NCBI GenBank assembly: GCA_030737875.1 | Contig: CM060915.1 | Location: forward strand, 567,532,577-567,596,576 | Length of the DNA stretch: 64,000 bases | Direction: 5' to 3' | Source: Allium sativum | Taxonomy: Eukaryota > Streptophyta > Magnoliopsida > Asparagales > Amaryllidaceae | Part shown: positions 1-11,047 of the stretch, piece by piece | Numbering within the stretch: position 1 is the first letter of the stretch | How the letters are laid out: each line of letters opens with the position of its first letter | Position numbers and translations under genes: made by a program | The notes under the pieces: model-generated | Told to the model about the DNA's origin: nothing | What the model saw: only the letters and a program-made list of their open reading frames with translations | The model's database searches: none

Positions 1-288
1 TTTCTGTTTCAGCACAGACATCTGTCACTCCTCATCGACGTCTGTCACCTGCTCAGACGTTTGGCCAGAAGTGATAGACGTCTGTCAGAACCCTCGGGAA
101 ACTACACCCTAACAAAAATATGTTTGTCATGCCATGATAGACGTTTGTCGCTGGGCCCTACTGAAACCTTGCACTTTTATACCTGCATTTTCTCGTACGA
201 GCTCCAATTTGCGAATCGTTTTCTCCGATGCGAAGCTACTTCCATTCACTTCAATTCAACCATAGTATCGCAAAATTTTACACTAACA
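1..288 (-). mobile_element. Partial LTR (probably copia), minus strand
   Basis: Read on the minus strand, a purine-rich tract (complement of 289-300) is followed by TGTTAGTGTAAAATTTTGCG, which looks like a polypurine tract followed by the start of a 3' LTR. The LTR runs off the left edge of the window, so its other end and any target duplication cannot be checked. Its first 150 bases carry repeated AGACGTCTGTCA-like motifs. The next ~120 bases, with several purine-rich stretches on the minus strand, fit the 3' non-coding end of a copia element. No coding remnant is attached, so the superfamily is an inference. Confidence 0.45.
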
Positions 289-300
289 ATCTCCCTTTTT
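289..300 (-). other. Putative polypurine tract
   Basis: The complement reads AAAAAGGGAGAT, directly before the TG that opens the LTR at 288. This is the position and composition expected of a plus-strand primer for reverse transcription. Confidence 0.4.
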
Positions 301-3190
301 CGATATTGACAACCATTTCATAAAATATCTTCCTAACTCCCACTGAATTCCATAACTCTCCCTAAATATATACTCTCTTCATCTGTGTATATTTTATATT
401 TTTCCCTCCTTTTTCATTGATAAAAACTTCCTCAACTCAACGATATATTATCTAAATACTGTCTCGTTTATTGACTTGAATAAATTGTTGACTCGAATAC
501 TTATTAAATTTATTTACTAACCTCAACATTGGTTGATTCTAATACTGTCTCAAATATATAAGGATATCCTAAAGGAAAAACTTAAGTAATTATATAGGAA
601 TTAGGAATCATCGTAGAAATAAGCATATTAAGCATCATATAAAAACACATAACTTTAAATAAGCGTGTCAATCTAGTCCAAACCACATATATTAAATCGT
701 TCATTTGTTAAACAATTAAATAAAAAAAAACTTGTCATATGTTTAATGAACTAACTCAATCATAAGTTCACACATTTAATCCAAAATGGCTTAAATAATT
801 AAATACAAACTTTAAGTAATATTATTTAAACAAACAACTTTAGACATTACGTGGCATTTTAACCTAATTGTGTTTACCAAAGATAGGAACTACCCTTATA
901 ACATTCCAATCATCATCATCTTTTGTTGTAGTGCGTTCGTAGTTAGCCTCGGGTTCGCCTTTTGAAAGAGAAGCAATCATCCACCAAATCGCGTCAAAGT
1001 GCCATTCTTGTTCCTTGATCATCTGCATTTAACTTAATTCGAAATGTTTTTGATTTCGAAGAGCAGGTGATAGTATATTCTTGACCGATTCAGGTGTTTG
1101 CTTTGAGATTTCGGTTAGACTACGGATATAATTATCCATTATTTTGTTTTAAGGCCGAAAAATAAAAGGGAAAAAGATATTGAAGTTTAAATTCATTTCT
1201 CTGGTCTGAATGGGCACTTATAGGGGAATAATGCCTTCGAAATAAATAGTCGTAAGTTAGTTACTTTTTTTTTTTTTGAAAACTGACCGTTACATATCGA
1301 CATAGTAGTCTAGGGTATGTCGACATACCTATTCATAATTTTATGAGTGTTTCTGGGTTTCAAAGCTAAGTATCCATGATTTTTAAGATTTTCAATTATT
1401 ATTATTGGAATTTGATAGAGAAAACAAGGATTTTCATTCATATTAAACATTGATTACAATCACTAGTTGAGACTAAAGTAATATAATGCTTAATTAACTA
1501 CAACATAAAGAAAATCAAACATTCGTAGGGATAAATAAACTAGAAAGTAGAAGATAATGATGATAATCCAAGTTTCCGACCAATCTTTCCATAGAACTTA
1601 TCCATTTTGCTTGAAATCTTATCGAATTTCTTGCTAATGGATTGTTTAAACGTTTTTTGATTTTCAACGTTCAACTTTTGGTTCGTAAAAAGAACTTTAG
1701 TTTTGGATGGACCAAGAGATCAATACTCAGTATGAAAGTTTCATCCTCTTCCCCTTCTTCCTTAATATCCATTTCTTCTTCTTCTTTCTCCTCTTCTCCT
1801 ATTTGATGCTCGTTAATGAGCCTTTATTCCTTTTCGGTAAGTGTCTCACAAGGCTTAAAAATATGGGAACTTGCATAAGATAAATAATTGTGAGACTGGA
1901 TTTTTTTTTAGATTAAAATCGACACAAGAATAGATAATGATATGAGAAAAATAAACACCATGAAGAAAAATGTATTTTCATGATTAGAAAGATTGTTGGG
2001 ATAAAATTCGCCAAGAATAACTCGTGTCATATTAGTCAAAAGGAGAAAAAAAAGCTTTACAAACTCAAAGAGTTTGGTTGTTAAAATTTCCCAATCTGTA
2101 TGTAATAGTTTGTTGCAAAAGAAAAATTACAATTCTAGCCTTTGAACAAAAATTATGAATTTTGAATTCAAAATTAGCATCGTTTTTGAAATGTGATGGA
2201 AAATCTTTCTATTATTTTCATTGCTTTATAAAATAGAAAGATCTATTCCGGTTAATTTACAATCAAGAATAATTTCCTAAAAGTTCACAATTTAAAACAA
2301 TTTGTATTCTTTTAGCACTACTCCAGACTTAACATTTATTTTTTTGATAACGCTTTTCATTCAAATAGGTACAAAATATTTTGACAAGACGAGGAAAACA
2401 AACAAAATCATTTTGATATGCATTAACTAAAAAAAAGTGGAATTATCATTAAAAAGAAGATAAATTTCTGGAAAATTACTATATATGGCAAATCATTCAG
2501 GATGAACTTTGTCATAGTTCATGTACTTGATATAAGCTTAGATAGCCTCTTGATCATTACATGATTTTTAATAGTTTTCGAGATTCTCATGGTAGAAGGA
2601 ATGATTGAAGATAAAGCAATTAGAGTTGTATAAAGATAAGAGTTTCAAAATGAAAGTTTGAAATAAGATGATATAAATAAATGAATATAAATGATAAAAA
2701 TAGAAATTCAGTAGGCACATTTTCTAAATTGATTTGCTTTATAAATTTTTTAACCCGATACAATAAGAAGATGTACTATATCTTGAAATCTACTATATGT
2801 GTAATAGATACCAATTCATTTAGACTCAATTTAAATAACTGAAATATGTTACTTAATATAGAAATCTTTGTTTGTTTAACATTGCTAATTAATTTATGTG
2901 TAACCTGCAAAGTTCTCTAAATATCATATGCAGACTTATAAACTGATACTCTATTAAACTTATTCTATCCAATGAACAAAATAATATATTTATGGCCTTA
3001 GAATTACTTCATACAACTGCCTTTTGAGCAGTAGTCCACTTGCATAATTAGTCTCAAGTTTAGTGTACTCAGTTTGTGTAATATTGCAAATATTTTATCC
3101 CATCCCATTGACTATAAATAATTTTTCATCTTACATGCTCAATAAGTGTAATAACTGTTAATATAAAATAATTCTTCAGCACTTGTAGTT
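301..3190. other. AT-rich sequence, no gene recognised
   Basis: About 2.9 kb of AT-rich sequence with no convincing coding region. Short reading frames are AT-rich and lack known motifs. A pyrimidine-rich stretch near 1740-1805 would encode an acidic run on the minus strand, but nothing around it looks like a gene. It may be decayed interior of the elements at either side. Confidence 0.4.
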
Positions 3191-3199
3191 GATTGTTTA

Positions 3200-3860
3200 T
3201 TTTTTTATTTTAGTTTTTTAGTTTTTGTTTCCAAATAAGCATCCTTCACATAATTGATTCTCATGATTTATTAATGGTAAACATTTAACCATAATTTTAT
3301 TCTTCAAAATTTTAAGCCCTTAAAATTAAGGTGTTCAAACCTTAAATGCGGACAAAAATGTTGAAAATTTTCATCTTTTTTAGTGTATCTGTTATGTCTT
3401 GAATTTTATAGAAAGTTGGCTTACAATTGGAAGCAAAATGCACAAATTTATCACAATTACATTTTACTTATGACATATCATAACTTTGTCTTCCAATTTC
3501 CTTTATGTTTTCTCCTCTTCTCGACCTCTTATGCTACGCGAGTTTTTCCTTTTCTGTTCTTTATGAAACTCTCTTCTTGAAACCTTAAGCACATCATCTT
3601 CTGCTTTGGCTCAAACTTATTTCATTTTTAAATGTTAATTTTCCTACAAAGTGAGTTTTGAAGAGCTTGCTGCAATGGCTCTTCTTTAACTTTATTTTTC
3701 ACGGCCTTGAATTGAACCCATGAGTTGATCAATAGTCATGAATTCTAGATCTTTAGATCCTTCAATTGCTGCAACTGCATAATCTAATTTTAAATATAAA
3801 GATCGTAAAGTTTTCTCAGTGATTCCAAAATCTTCCTTTTTTCTCTATATCTTTCTATTT
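3200..3860 (-). pseudogene. Copia element D: C-terminal gag, zinc knuckle and pre-integrase remnant
   Basis: Minus-strand translation of 3860-3680 gives a typical plant copia gag segment with TLRSLYLKLDYAVAAIEG and TIDQLMGSIQGRE. After several stops and frame changes a zinc-knuckle remnant CHKCNCDKFVHFASNC appears at about 3400-3470, then a GAG-pre-integrase-like piece LPLINHENQLCEGCLFG near 3210-3310. Order and strand fit a copia polyprotein read right to left. The N-terminal gag of what looks like the same element is ~9 kb away at 13070-13440, on the far side of elements B and A. It is heavily mutated and cannot make a protein. Confidence 0.7.
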
Positions 3861-3958
3861 AATTTACAGTTGATAAAACTTGAGAAAACAATTTATTGAT
3901 GGTTCGTTTAATTGGAATAAAGTAAATAGTTGTGATTTGATTTTAGGTAAATGAGCTT

Positions 3959-4215
3959 TGTTGATTTTTTTTTTTTTTTTTGTTACAGCCACTACTCAAC
4001 CCAAGCTTATTATTTATAGGTAGCTAAGGTTGGTGCCACATACTTCTAGATTTTTCTTCATTTGTTTTGAAATTATTTTTCCAGATGTTCCAGATAATTC
4101 TAGCTTAACTACGATTATAAACATATAATTAGAATAGTCTAGCATAAAGTCTTATAGAGGTTTATGAATACAAGTTTCTTAGAAATTTCTAGAAATATGT
4201 ATCGGCTTCTAGTAC
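3959..4215 (-). mobile_element. Copia element B, 3' LTR (left copy)
   Basis: About 255 bp that match 12771-13020 in the same orientation, with roughly one base in six changed by eye. Both copies include the blocks ACTTCTAGA, CTTCATTTGTTTT and ATAATTAGAATAGTCTA. It directly follows the end of the minus-strand pol at 4216, as a 3' LTR should. A T-run at 3967-3982 has lengthened this copy. The exact ends are uncertain because the terminal dinucleotides have decayed. Confidence 0.65.
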
Positions 4216-4779
4216 TCCTCCTTGATGCATATTTATTTTATTCTGATCATGTCTCGTAATAGCTCGAACTTGCCCCTCGGTTGTGCCTTAGTGAATATAC
4301 ATACTAACTGCTCTTCGGTCTTACAATGCTTGATCTCTATTTCTTTATTTGTTTCCTCTTCTCTAACGAAATGATGTTTGACGCTTATATTCTTAGTCCT
4401 ACTGTGAAATACATAATTCCTTGCTATAGCTGCTTTGCTATCGCAATATTTCTTTGTAGCTTCTTTGAGTCATTTTACCACGTCTTCAAGAACTCATTTG
4501 AGACATATAGCTTGGGTTGTACTCATGGCTGCTGCAATATATTCTGCTTCAGCTGAAGAATGTGTAATTGTTGCTTGTTTCGTTGAGTCCCATAAAAATA
4601 TTCCAAATTCAAATGTAAAGGCATATCCTGGTGTACTTTTCATGTCGTCAATGAATCCTACCCAATCACTATTGTGTAGCCAATCAATTATGACTTATTC
4701 GTGACTTTGTATTATATTCCATAGAATTTTGTTCCCTGTAAGGATCTAAGAATTCATTTGGCCGCTCCATAGTGAACTT
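4216..4779 (-). pseudogene. Copia element B: end of RT, RNase H and pol C-terminus
   Basis: Minus-strand translation starts at 4779 with HYGAAK, the usual motif after the copia RT core, and continues to a copia RNase H with VGFIDDMKSTPGYAFTF and THSSAEAEYIAAAMST. It ends in a C-terminal motif like CKTEEQLVCIFTKAQPRGKF. Several stops and frame breaks interrupt it. It continues in register from the fragment ending at 11043, from which it is separated by copia element A. The pol ends just before the LTR at 4215. The element is dead and serves only as the target of A. Confidence 0.8.
4775..4779. repeat. Target site duplication of copia A, left (AACTT)
   Basis: AACTT stands immediately before the TGTTGG that opens the left LTR of copia A. 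The same five bases follow the right LTR at 11043-11047. Confidence 0.85.
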
Positions 4780-5641
4780 TGTTGGAAATAAATGAGAAGG
4801 TTAGTGAAGAAGAGGTTATGTGGTAGTGGAGAAATACAAAGAAACAAAGTCCCACATTGTGTATGGTTTGTGGATATATCTCCTTAAATACCAAAGCCCC
4901 ACATGTTATATCAAACAAATAACATAAACACATAAGGACCTGAATGAATGGGCTATGGAGGCTTTGGGCTTTCATATTAAATATTAAAATGTCAAAGATA
5001 TGGGCCATGGGCCTTCGGGCTCTTGGGGTCTCTCGTGATAAATGGGCCACCGACTGTTAAAATGCGCGGAAAATGGTACTTTTACGCGGGTGCGAACATT
5101 TGGACCAGCGGATGCATCTGTTCGCCTGAACAGTGATTAGATGCGACCGGTTGAACCAGCGCGCCTGTACGAACGGTCGCGACTACCCAGAAAGGTACCC
5201 CTCCACCGCTATATATAGGCAGCCTGATAGAGCCATTAAAACACACAGAATTAATTCATTCGATCTCCTTCTTCTTCACTGCTCTGTTCTTAAAATTACT
5301 CTCTTGAGTTCGTGTTGCTCTGCACTTGAAAGCGCTTCAAATTGCAGAGACCGGTCCGTTTTATCTTGGGAGACAATTGCTCGATAAGCTTCAGCGCCTG
5401 TGAGGGAGCAATATTGTTTCAAAGAAACAGATTTACTCTGGACTCGGACGATACTGAAAGGTACTCTTCTCCTTTTCTGTTTTGCAACGGTTCTGCTCTG
5501 TTGCAATTCCAGTCGCGCTTTTCGCCGTTACTATTTCTGAAACAATTCAAATTAGTAACGCTTCTTGACGTGACAATTGGATAGTGACAATTTATTGATT
5601 GCTATCAGATTCGTATTGCATTTGCATTGTTACGAATAACA
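4780..5641 (+). repeat. Copia A 5' LTR
   Basis: Begins TGTTGGAAATAAATGAG and ends ACGAATAACA. It matches 10186-11042 nearly throughout. A TATA-like CTATATATAG at 5209-5218 is the likely promoter for the element RNA. The first differences from the other LTR are single transitions, plus one indel near 5010. Confidence 0.9.
5209..5218 (+). promoter_or_regulatory. TATA-like box in copia A LTR
   Basis: CTATATATAG in an otherwise GC-balanced stretch, about 430 bp before the LTR end. The same motif is kept in the right LTR at 10609-10618. This is the usual arrangement for the U3 promoter. Confidence 0.5.
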
Positions 5642-5682
5642 ATTTGAAACAATATTGTTTTCGTTTTTTGTAGAAAACGATA

Positions 5683-6411
5683 ATGGCTAAAAGCAATAGC
5701 ACTACTGCTGCGCCAACACCACTCGTAACCAATCCTTTTGGACCCACGGTTACTCCAATGGCACTGTCTCATGGAGAAAGGCCAGAAAAGTTCACCGGAG
5801 CAGACTTCAAATGTTGGCAGCATAAGATGCTATTTTACTTGACAACATTGGGCCTAGCAAAGTATCTTACAGAAGATGCTCCAGTCGTTGCCGAATTGGA
5901 GCCAGATCCAGTTAAAGTTGAAGCCCTTAACGCTTGGAAAAATTCTGATTTCATGTGTAAAAATTACATCTTGAATGGCCTTGACAACAGTCTGTACAAC
6001 GTGTACTGCACAGTTGCAACATCCAAACAACTATGGTTGGCTTTGGAAAAGAAGTATAAAACTGAAGATGCTGGCATGAAGAAATTCATCGTTGGAAAAT
6101 TTCTTGACTTCAAAATGGTCGATACAAAGACTGTGATCAACCAAGTTCAAGAACTGCAACTTATCATTCGTCAACTAGAAGATGAAAAGATGACCCTTAG
6201 CGAATCTTTTCAAGTTGCCGCTGCTATTGAGAAGCTTCCTCCATCATGGAAGGACTTCAAAAACAACCTAAAGCACAAGCGCAAAGAAATGACAATGGAG
6301 GAACTTGTAGTTCGATTGAGAATTGAGGAAGATAATAGAAATTCAGAAAAGAAGATTTCTCAAAATGTGGTTGCCAAAGCAAACGTTGTCGAGACAGACA
6401 AGTCCAATTAG
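5683..6411 (+). pseudogene. Copia A gag (nucleocapsid N-terminal part)
   Basis: An ATG 41 bp after the LTR opens 242 codons of a copia gag of the UBN2/DUF4219 type. Motifs include [20 protein letters not shown] near residue 40, [22 protein letters not shown] and [19 protein letters not shown]. It would form the capsid of the retrotransposon particle in the cytoplasm. The frame stops at a TAG (6409-6411), but the same frame continues directly into a zinc knuckle and protease. The stop therefore looks like a mutation inside an original gag-pol frame; programmed readthrough cannot be excluded. Confidence 0.85.
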
Positions 6412-7820
6412 AGAAAACGTGACAACCAACCTAAGAAGTCGAAGAAATTCAAAGGGTCATGCCATAATTGTGGGAAGAAGGGTCATAAAGCTGCAGAATG
6501 TCGCGGTCCACCCAAAAAGAAGAAATCAGAAGCGAATGTGGCAGAAGTTTCGGACGGTGTTTCTGAAATGGACTTGTGTGCAGTTGTTTCAGAATGCAAC
6601 CTAGTTGGCAACAACAAGGAGTGGTTTGTAGAAACTGGAGCCACTAGGTATATATGCGCAAATAAGTGGATGTTCACAAACTACAAAAGTGCTACTAATG
6701 AAGAACAACTGTTTATGGGTAACTCGTCCACATCAAAGGTCGAAGGCAAGGGAAAGATTGTGCTAAAATTGACTTCTGGAAAAGAACTCACTCTAAATGA
6801 TGTTCTCCATGTTCCAGAAATTCGCAAGAATCTAATTTCAGGATCGTTGCTCAGCAAGCATGGCTTCAAACTGACATTTGTGGCTGATAAATTTGTGTTG
6901 TCTAAGAATGGAGTGTACATAGGAAAGGGTTATGTATGTGATGGCCTATTTAAGGCTAATGTAACCACTGTTGTACCAAACAATGATATGAATAAAATTG
7001 AATCTTTTGCTTATATGGTTGACTCTCCTAATCTAAGGCATTCTAGAGTAGGTCATGTGAATTTTGATACTTTACAAAAACTGATCAATCTAGAATTCAT
7101 ACCTAAGTGTAGAATTGATTCAAATTACAAATGTCAAATTTGTGCTGAAGCCAAATTGACAAGAACCTCATTTCATCATGTTGAAAGAGAAACCGAACCT
7201 CTAGTCTTAATACATACTGACGTATGGGACTTGAAAATGTGTCAAACTAGAGGAGGAAAAAGGTACTTCATCACCTTTATAGATGATTGTACAAGATACT
7301 GTTATGTATATCTCCTTAGAAGTAAGGATGATGCGTTCGATATGTTTAAACAGTATAAAGCAGAAGTTGAGAATCAACTCAACAGAAAAATTAAAGCTTT
7401 AAGAAGTGATAGAGGAGGAGAATATGAGTTTCCATTTGAGGAATTCTGTGCTGAGCATGGTATAATACACCAAACTACAGCTCCTTACTCACCTCAATCC
7501 AACGGTATAGCCGAACGGAAAAATAGAACTCTTAAAGAAATGATGAATGCCTTATTAATAAGCTCTGGCTTGCCAGATAATTTTTGGGGAGAAGCTATTC
7601 TTTCGGCAAATCATATTTTAAATAAAATACCACGAAAGAAAACGTCTAAGACTCCTCATGAACTTTGGAAAAACAGACCACCATCCTACAAATACTTAAA
7701 AGTGTGGGGGTGTGTTGCCAAAGTGGAAATTCCAAAACCGAAAAAGGTCAAAATAGGACCGAAGACTATAGATTGCATATTCATTGGATATGCTCATAAT
7801 AGTAGTGCATATCGTTTTTG
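6412..7820 (+). pseudogene. Copia A pol part 1: zinc knuckle, protease, integrase
   Basis: In frame with gag after its TAG. A CCHC knuckle [14 protein letters not shown] lies near 6460-6500. The protease motif is [12 protein letters not shown] at 6622, with glutamate (codon 6631) where copia proteases have the catalytic aspartate. GAG-pre-integrase follows, then the integrase core with the DDE triad at codons 7219, 7408 and 7513 in the contexts HTDVWD, SDRGGE and GIAERKNRT. The frame is lost near 7815 by a frameshift. An intact integrase would insert the DNA copy into host chromosomes. Confidence 0.88.
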
Positions 7821-8107
7821 GTGTACAAATCTGAAATTGATGACATTCATGACAACACCATTATCAAGTCTCGAAATGCAAGATTCTTTGAACACATTTA
7901 TCCTCTACAAACTTCTATTGAAACAAATGTTCAAAAGAGGCCAAGAGATCCAGATATTCCCGAGGATAATGCTGATCAAAGAAAAATGAATGATGAAACT
8001 GAGATAGAGGAACCGAGAAGGAGCAAGCGACAAAGGACCTCTAAATCCTTTGGACCTGATTTCTATGCATATATGATAGAAAATGAACCTCAACTTACCA
8101 ACAGGCA
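7818..8107 (+). pseudogene. Copia A pol part 2: linker between integrase and RT, shifted frame
   Basis: The polyprotein continues here in another frame with [24 protein letters not shown], cut short for this note to its family features: the post-integrase region, then a basic stretch RRSKRQR. A second frameshift near 8095-8107 moves coding to the frame of the RT. The two shifts are separate indels, because the amino-acid pattern of the family resumes at once on each side. Confidence 0.75.
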
Positions 8108-9562
8108 ATGTCATCTCCCGATGCTCCTTATTGGAAAGAAGCCGTCAATAGTGAAATAGAATCCATTCTACAAAACCATACGTGGGAACTAGTGGATCTC
8201 CCTAAAGGATCAAAAGCACTAGGATATAAATGGATATTTAAGAAGAAACTAAAGGCTGACGGCTCAATAGACAAGTATAAAGCAAGACTTGTAATAAAAG
8301 GATTCAGACAGAAGCAAGATCTGGATTACTTTGATACGTACTCTCCAGTTACCAGAATAACATCAATTAGGATGCTTATTACAATCGCATCTATATTGAA
8401 TTTGGAAATACACCAAATGGATGTGAAAACTGCGTTTTTGAACGGTAAACTGGAAGAGGAAATATATATGCAGCAACCAGAAGGGTTTCTAAGCCCAGGA
8501 AATGAAAATAAGGTGTGCAAGTTAGTGAAATCTCTTGATGGCCTTAAACAAGCACCAAAACAATGGCATGAGAAATTTGATGAAGCAATGTTATCAAATG
8601 GATTCAAAATAAATGAATCAGATAAATGCGTTTATATAAAATGTATAGATATTGGATATGTCATTGTTTGTCTCTACGTTGATGATTTACTGATCCTAGG
8701 AAGTAATAAGGTCATAATAAAGTCTACGAAGGACATGCTATCCTCTAGATTTGATATGAAGGACCTAGGAGTGGCCGATGTAATTTTGGGTGTAAAAATT
8801 ATAAAGACACCACAGGGATATCCGTTATCTCAGTCACATTACATTACTAAAATTCTTGAAAAATTCAAGCAGTATAATGTAACTACTGCAAAATCACCAG
8901 TAGATATGAACCAAAATTGGGTAAAGAACACTGGGGATGGTATCTATCAGCTTGAATACTCTCGTATATTAGGAAGTATTATGTATGTCATGAATTGCAC
9001 TAGGCCTGATATTGCGTACGCTGTAAGCAAGCTAAGTAGATATACCAGCAATCCTGGTAAAAATAATTGGAAAGCAATAATCAGAGTTCTAGGATATCTA
9101 AAGTATACACAAAACTATGTGTTGCAATATGATAAGTATCCTTCAGTAATAGAAGGATATAGTGACGCCAATTGGATAATGGGCTCAAATGACACAAAAT
9201 CCACAAGTGGATATGTGTTTACATTAGGAAATGGAGCAATTTTGTGGAAATCATCCCTACAGACTTGCATAGCAAGGTCAACAATGGAATCTGAGTTCAT
9301 TGCTCTGGATAAAGCCGCGGAAGAATCAGATTGGCTTAGGGGGTTTTTAGAGGACATTCCAAATTGGGAAAAACCAGTACCTCCAATATGTATACATTGT
9401 GATAGTCAATCTGCTATAGGAAGGGCGAATAGTACATTGTATAATGGTAAGTCGAGACATATTCGTCGTAGGCATACAACCATAACACAACTTCTCTCTA
9501 ATGGAGTTATCACTATAGACTATGTAAGGTCAAAGGATAACATTGCGGATCCACAAAACTAA
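8108..9562 (+). pseudogene. Copia A pol part 3: reverse transcriptase and RNase H
   Basis: Starts at [12 protein letters not shown], the usual beginning of the copia RT domain, and includes [12 protein letters not shown], the core [19 protein letters not shown] and the catalytic YVDDLLILG with the aspartate pair at 8681-8686. RNase H follows with [20 protein letters not shown] near 9160 and HIRRRH near 9460. The frame ends at ADPQN, where the family usually has ADPLTKGL. That reading (TKGLP) is available one frame over, so a further frameshift lies near 9555. About 620 bp of non-coding sequence follow before the right LTR. Confidence 0.9.
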
Positions 9563-10175
9563 AGGCTTGCCTAGAGAGAAAGTTCAAACCTTATCGATGG
9601 GAATGGGTTTAAGACCTATGATCTAAAAGTTTTTCTAAATGGAAACCCCACCTAGTTGACTGGATATCCCAAGATCTAGGTTCAAAGGGACAACTAAGTT
9701 TATAGGTAAACTTAATGGCACTGTTAAAATACAGACCATTACTATGATAAGTCAGTGTACAACCCGTCGGAGAATAGGTTAAGCTTAGCTTTTAATGATG
9801 TCTATACAGTGGTGTTATAAAAGACCAAAGTGGAGTATTACGGGATACTCTTTATAGAATCACCTACGTGAGTGTGAATGCGCCGCTTCAAAAAGAATTG
9901 TAAGGTCGAATTCTTTACACACTCATGAGACCAAGCAGGTGTTCATGGCAAAAACGAACACAAACAGAGAACCAAGGGGTTTAGAAACACTTAGCATGCG
10001 TTATCTTTATATACTTACACAAAAGGCTTACAGTTCAAAGACCATCTAGTCCACTGATTCGCCAGTAGGTTATAACGATAAACACTAGGAAAAGTTAAAG
10101 GCCATGGTGCTACTTTTACCGATACGTTAAATGTTTCACAAAATTTAAGAACAAAATTAAGTAACCTCTCATTCA
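9563..10175 (+). other. Copia A 3' non-coding region
   Basis: Sequence between the pol stop and the polypurine tract. Its first bases can be read in another frame as the normal pol C-terminus. The rest has no sustained frame. Confidence 0.6.
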
Positions 10176-10185
10176 TGTGGGGGAT
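10176..10185 (+). other. Copia A polypurine tract
   Basis: ATGTGGGGGAT directly before the TGTTGG of the right LTR, the expected primer site for plus-strand DNA. Confidence 0.75.
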
Positions 10186-11042
10186 TGTTGGAAATAAATG
10201 AGAAGGTTAGTGAAGAAGAGGTTATGTGGTAGTGGAGAAATACAAAGAAGCAAAGTCCCACATTGTGTATGGTTTGTGGATATATCTCCTTAAATACCAA
10301 AGCCCCACATGTTATATCAAACAAATAACATGAACACATAAGGACTTGAATGAATGGGCTATGGAGGCTTTGGGCTTTCATACTAAATATTAAAATGTCA
10401 AAGATATGGGCCTTGGGGCTCTTGGGGTCTCTCGTGATAAATGGGCCGCCGACTGTTAAAATGCGCGGAAAATGGTATTTTTACGCAGGTGCGAACATTT
10501 GGGCCAGCGGATGCATCTGCTCACCTGAACAGTGATCAGATGCGACCGGTTGAACCAGCGCGCCTGTACGAACGGTCGCGACTACCCAGAAAGGTACCCC
10601 TCCACCGCTATATATAGGCAGCCTGACAGAGCCATTAAAACACACAGAATTAATTCATTCGATCTCCTTCTTCTTCACTGCTCTGTTCTTAAAATTACTC
10701 TCTTGAGTTCGTGTTGCTCTACACTTGAAAGCGCTTCAAATTGCAGAGACCGGTCCGTTTTATCTTGGGAGACAATTGCTCGATAACCTTCAGCGCCAGT
10801 GAGGGAGCAATATTGTTTCAAAGAAACAGATTTACTCTGGACTCGGACGATAGTGAAAGGTACTCTTCTCCTTTTCTGTTTTGCAACGGTTCTGCTCTGT
10901 TGCAATTCCGGTCGCGCTTTTTTATCCGTTACTAATTCTGAAACAATTCAAATTAGTAACGCTTCTTGACGTGACAATTGGATAGTGACAATTTATTGAT
11001 TGCTATCAGATTCGTATTGCATTTGCATTGTTACGAATAATA
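10186..11042 (+). repeat. Copia A 3' LTR
   Basis: Second LTR copy, 857 bp, starting TGTTGGAAATAAATGAG. It ends in TA where the left copy ends in CA, a single transition, and is followed directly by the target duplication AACTT. Confidence 0.9.
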
Positions 11043-11047
11043 AACTT
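11043..11047. repeat. Target site duplication of copia A, right (AACTT)
   Basis: Matches 4775-4779 exactly. Removing one copy and element A joins the two halves of the copia B RT in register. Confidence 0.85.

Larger units (their letters stand above)
4780..11042 (+). mobile_element. Copia element A, full-length LTR retrotransposon
   Basis: A complete 6.26 kb Ty1/copia insertion: two LTRs of 862 and 857 bp, gag-pol between them, a polypurine tract and a perfect 5-bp duplication AACTT. The domain order gag, zinc knuckle, protease, integrase, RT, RNase H is that of copia. The LTRs differ at roughly 20 positions plus a short indel, about 2.5 percent by eye, so the insertion is fairly recent. The gag-pol frame carries a stop and at least two frameshifts, so this copy is not autonomous. 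It lies inside the RT of copia B, in the opposite orientation. Confidence 0.92.

Noticed and set aside
1000..1900. A minus-strand gene with an acidic stretch near 1740-1805
   Set aside because: The acidic run comes from a pyrimidine-rich tract and the frames around it are short and broken.
4326..4704. Plus-strand frames
   Set aside because: They are antisense to the copia B RNase H, which reads with clear motifs on the minus strand.
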